NCBI GenBank assembly: GCA_903912585.1 | Contig: CAIWHY010000179.1 | Location: forward strand, 1 to 6,721 | Length of the DNA stretch: 6,721 nucleotides | Direction: 5' to 3' | Source: an uncultured Thermoleophilia bacterium | GTDB taxonomy: Bacteria; Actinomycetota; Thermoleophilia; UBA2241 | Notes under the pieces: generated by a model | The model's database searches: none | The model's input: the letters and a program-made list of their open reading frames with translations, nothing else | What the model was told of the DNA's origin: nothing | Position numbers and translations under genes: made by a program | In this document: one piece after another, positions 4,307-6,721 of the stretch | Numbering within the stretch: position 1 is the first letter of the stretch | Layout of the letters: every line of letters begins with the position of its first letter

Positions 4307-4817
4307 CGGTTCCGCCGGGGCGCGGGACTCGCTCGTCACGGCAGAGCCTGAGACGACGCGTTGGCAGCGGAGGACGGGTCTACTATACCCTCGCCTGCTT
4401 GGCTTCCCCCCCCGGGGCTTGCCGTCCACCGTGAAGACCCGCGTGCTCAGCCCGGATCCGCCGACGCGGTGAGGGTTCGTCCTGCAATCCAGCGTCGGCG
4501 ACGCTGACCGTGGACGCAATCTAGCTCCCGATGCCGTTCGGGGTCGCGCCGCGTCTCTTCGTCCCGGCGCCGAGCGTGACCGACGCCCCGGTCAAGTGAA
4601 GGGTCGCAGTGCGCGCGCAGATGGAGTTGACCCGCTCTTGTGGACACCTGACGATTGGGGGCCTTCGCGCTCAGCTCGATCCCGGCCAGGCTCGTGAGGC
4701 GGGACCGGTCGCGCAGGGCGGCGCGAGGCCGCACGAAGAGCGGGGCGGCCGGGGCGCCTTTCGGCGCCGGCGGCCGCCTCGATGCCGAGCTGCGTGGGCG
4801 GCGCCGGGGGTAACCGA
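4307..4817. other. 511-base stretch without an intact gene
   Basis: I find no complete gene here on either strand. On the minus strand broken frames are protein-like: TLHLTGASVTLGAGTKRRGA followed by TPNGIGS and a stop at 4523-4521, then IASTVSVADAGLQDE, and in another frame VGGSGLSTRVFTVDGKP. These resemble Ig-like or adhesin repeats but are too short and too interrupted to call. A TATAGT on the minus strand (4382-4387) could be a -10 for the hicB remnant, although it has no -35. A run of eight Cs at 4406-4413 is a likely place for sequencing or replication slippage. Confidence 0.4.
4753..4768 (-). terminator. Hairpin with GAAA tetraloop downstream of the adhesin-like gene
   Basis: GGCGCC (4753-4758) and GGCGCC (4763-4768) flank four bases. 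Read on the minus strand the loop is GAAA, a stable GNRA tetraloop. A further GGCC/GGCC pair outside it can lengthen the stem across an internal loop. It lies 50-65 bases after the stop of the adhesin-like gene, where a terminator or mRNA 3' stabiliser would be expected. No T-tract follows. Confidence 0.45.
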
Positions 4818-6721
4818 TCACCCGGCCGCGTAGATGACGACAAACCCGGTCACACTGTCGGTGGTGGCCGTCACCGTCGCGGTTCCAGAGCCTGGGGTGT
4901 AGACGACCGTGGCGATGCCGCTCGCATCGGTGGTCGTGGTGGCGCTGGAGAACCCACCGGCTCCGGCGCCCAAGCTCCAAGCGACGTCCTTGCCCGCAGT
5001 GGCGACAGCGTTGCCGGCTGCGTCCGCGAGCTGGGCGCTGATCGTCCACTTGCCTCCGGTGTACGGGCTCGAGGTAACGATGTACTGCGCGGCCACGCCG
5101 GCCGGGCCGGCTACGAAGGAGCGGACGGCGCGCACAGAGGCGTGGGTGTAGATCTTGTCGTTGAAGCTCTGGCGGCCGTCCAGGAACCACTCGAAGTACG
5201 CATAGCCCGCAGGGCTGCTGGTCACCTCGGACGAGCTCCAGTAGGGAATGCTGCCCGAGTGCTGGAAGTTGTCGCCGATCAGGGCCTGGCTGATGTACAG
5301 CTTGTTCAGCTCCTCCAGGCTGGGCAGGTACCAGTCGTGGTAAGTGCCGTCAGTGTAGGCGCGTGCCATGCCGGCCGCGTAGGCGTTGGACGTCGCATTG
5401 TACGACCCGTTCTGGGCAATTATGGCATCCGTGTTGGCCGCACCAGTGCCGAGCGCGGTACTCGTCCCTACCGCCGTGTCCTGGTTGGGGCTGACAGCCC
5501 ATAGGATCCCTGAGACGGGACCAACGGGGGTTTGGTCAGCCGCGGCGGCGATCAAGCCCTTCTGCACGCTCGCACTGTAGCCAGTGTCGATCGGCTGAAG
5601 GATATAGGCGACCTTGCCGCCGCCGTAGGTGTCGCCGATCACGAGGGGCGCCTTCGTCACCGTGACCGTGTAGTTCTGCGTCGAGGCGTCGGCGGCGGTC
5701 ACCGTGTAGGTGACGGGGCTGGTGAAGTCATGGGCGGCGATGGTGCCACTCGTCTGCGGTGTGGAGGCCACCGAGACCACCGCTCCGCTCGTCGTGAAGC
5801 TCGCCACCAGATCGGTGACCGCGGTGTTTTGGGGAACGGTGACGGCGATGTTGGTCCCGGCGATGACGCCGGTCGCGGCCGGGGACGCGAAGCTGAAGGC
5901 GCTGATCGCCTTGGCCGAGTTGGCCGGGAAGGAGCGGACAGGGCGCACATGGTGCGCGGAATCCTTGAAGCCCTCCATGCTGCCTCCGAAGCTCAGGTCC
6001 CATGCGTGGGTCGCGTCGGACTGGGAGGAACTCCAGTAGGTGTCGGACGCGAAACCATCGATCGCCGCCCGGTTGAGGTACAACTTATTCAGCTCATCCT
6101 CGCTGGGCAAGTACCAGTCGCTGTACTCGCCTCCGCGGTACGCCCGCGCCTGAGCTGCCGCGTAGGTGCTGCTGCCGCTGCCGTTCTGGAGGATGATCTT
6201 GGTCGTGTTCGCCGAGCCGGTCCCAAGGGCGGTGTTTGTCCCTCCCGGTACGGCCGCGAGCTGGTTGGCCACGACGGCCCATTGGATCCCGTCGAGGTCA
6301 TAGTCAGCGGTGGCGGCGATAAGGCCGCGTTTTGTCCCATCTGTGGCGAAGGTGTAGCCCGGGTCGCCGGGCTGAAGGATGTAGGCGACGATGCCGCCCT
6401 GGTAGGCGTCGCCGACATCGAGGTGGATCGCGAAGCTGTTCGAGTCGGCGCTCGTCAAGATGCCATCGGTGGCGGTCAGCTGGTAGGAGCCGACGAGGTC
6501 GACGCTGAGACCGCTGAAGCTGGCGACGCCGTCCACGGCAGCCACCGTCTTGGTGCCGGAGAGGACCGCACCTTCGGTGTTGGTGCCGCTCGTGAAGGCG
6601 ACGCTGACCGAGCTCACGTTGCCGGTCACGGTGTTGCCGGCGGCGTCCTCGACGGTCACTGCGGGCTGCGCGGCGAAGGCGGCCGCGCTCACGGTGGAGG
6701 CGCTGGGCTGGGTCGTGAAGG
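4818..6721 (-). CDS. Extracellular multidomain protein with two Lcl/DUF1566 domains and Ig-like domains (3' part)
   Basis: The frame stays open to the window edge, so the N-terminus, including any signal peptide, is outside; the GTG at 6692 only lies inside the frame. About 633 residues are visible. Counting from that GTG, the order is: Ig/filamin-like domain (1-90), Lcl_C/DUF1566 domain (94-254), cadherin/DUF5018-like beta domain (258-347), second DUF1566 domain (353-526) and Big-1/invasin-like Ig domain (530-624). Both DUF1566 copies carry the hallmarks: GG.VAYILQP, DWYLPS..ELNKLY, YWSSS and VR.VRSF. Such proteins are secreted or surface-attached and are often linked to adhesion or carbohydrate binding; the ligand here is unknown. 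The protein ends right after the last Ig strand (VIYAAG), with no LPxTG motif, membrane helix or other anchor. Codons look less GC-extreme than in the serA-like gene, which is consistent with a different origin. Confidence 0.85.
   Translation of the reverse strand, partial: FTTQPSASTVSAAAFAAQPAVTVEDAAGNTVTGNVSSVSVAFTSGTNTEGAVLSGTKTVAAVDGVASFSGLSVDLVGSYQLTATDGILTSADSNSFAIHLDVGDAYQGGIVAYILQPGDPGYTFATDGTKRGLIAATADYDLDGIQWAVVANQLAAVPGGTNTALGTGSANTTKIILQNGSGSSTYAAAQARAYRGGEYSDWYLPSEDELNKLYLNRAAIDGFASDTYWSSSQSDATHAWDLSFGGSMEGFKDSAHHVRPVRSFPANSAKAISAFSFASPAATGVIAGTNIAVTVPQNTAVTDLVASFTTSGAVVSVASTPQTSGTIAAHDFTSPVTYTVTAADASTQNYTVTVTKAPLVIGDTYGGGKVAYILQPIDTGYSASVQKGLIAAAADQTPVGPVSGILWAVSPNQDTAVGTSTALGTGAANTDAIIAQNGSYNATSNAYAAGMARAYTDGTYHDWYLPSLEELNKLYISQALIGDNFQHSGSIPYWSSSEVTSSPAGYAYFEWFLDGRQSFNDKIYTHASVRAVRSFVAGPAGVAAQYIVTSSPYTGGKWTISAQLADAAGNAVATAGKDVAWSLGAGAGGFSSATTTTDASGIATVVYTPGSGTATVTATTDSVTGFVVIYAAG

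Noticed and set aside
4460..4495. GGTTCGTCC-like T-arm suggesting a tRNA
   Set aside because: No acceptor stem, anticodon arm or D-arm can be built around it.
4627..4655. TGTCCACAAGAGCGGGTCAACTCC-like segment (minus strand) resembling an insertion-sequence end
   Set aside because: It vaguely recalls termini of IS3-type elements, but I find no matching inverted partner, target duplication or transposase fragment in the window.
4447..5190. 247-codon minus-strand frame overlapping the adhesin 3' end
   Set aside because: Over the adhesin-coding part it is an Arg/His-rich shadow, and the remainder has no recognisable domain.
1..6721. CRISPR array, prophage or integrase genes
   Set aside because: No regularly spaced repeats and no phage or recombinase motifs were seen on either strand.

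Overview
The window is GC-rich bacterial DNA in which every gene I can support lies on the minus strand. The base composition, the GTG starts and the M. tuberculosis-type SerA architecture suggest an actinomycete. A Thermoleophilia-like lineage is possible, but that is a guess: there is no rRNA, tRNA or marker gene to settle it.

Layout from left to right. Positions 1-128 are non-coding, with a hairpin and a short GC-rich direct repeat. Positions 129-1679 encode a full-length SerA-like protein (3-phosphoglycerate dehydrogenase fold plus a C-terminal ACT domain) that has lost several residues normally needed for catalysis and NAD binding. Positions 1810-4306 form a cluster of toxin-antitoxin (TA) loci in various states of repair. 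In transcription order, that is from high to low coordinates, it holds: a broken hicB antitoxin gene without a usable start; a possible scrap of hicA; a 24-codon tail of a second vapC; an intact vapBC pair with an Rv0623-type VapB; an intact vapBC pair with an AbrB/MazE-type VapB and a perfect inverted-repeat operator candidate; and an intact MNT-type nucleotidyltransferase antitoxin followed by a HepT-like toxin gene cut down to 30 codons. Positions 4307-4817 hold no intact gene, only a possible terminator hairpin and degenerate protein-like stretches. From 4818 to the right edge is the C-terminal part of a large extracellular protein with alternating Ig-like and Lcl/DUF1566 domains. Its N-terminus lies outside the window.

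The two intact vapBC pairs and the mntA/hepT' pair each have overlapping stop and start codons (GTGA or ATGA), as expected for translationally coupled TA operons. The broken hicB, the hicA scrap, the duplicated vapC tail and the truncated hepT suggest a site that repeatedly gains and loses TA modules, wedged between a metabolic-type gene and a surface-protein gene. The most interesting points are the apparent SerA pseudoenzyme, the hidden hicB, the 1.6-kb-spaced vapC-tail repeat, and the MNT antitoxin left without a full toxin.
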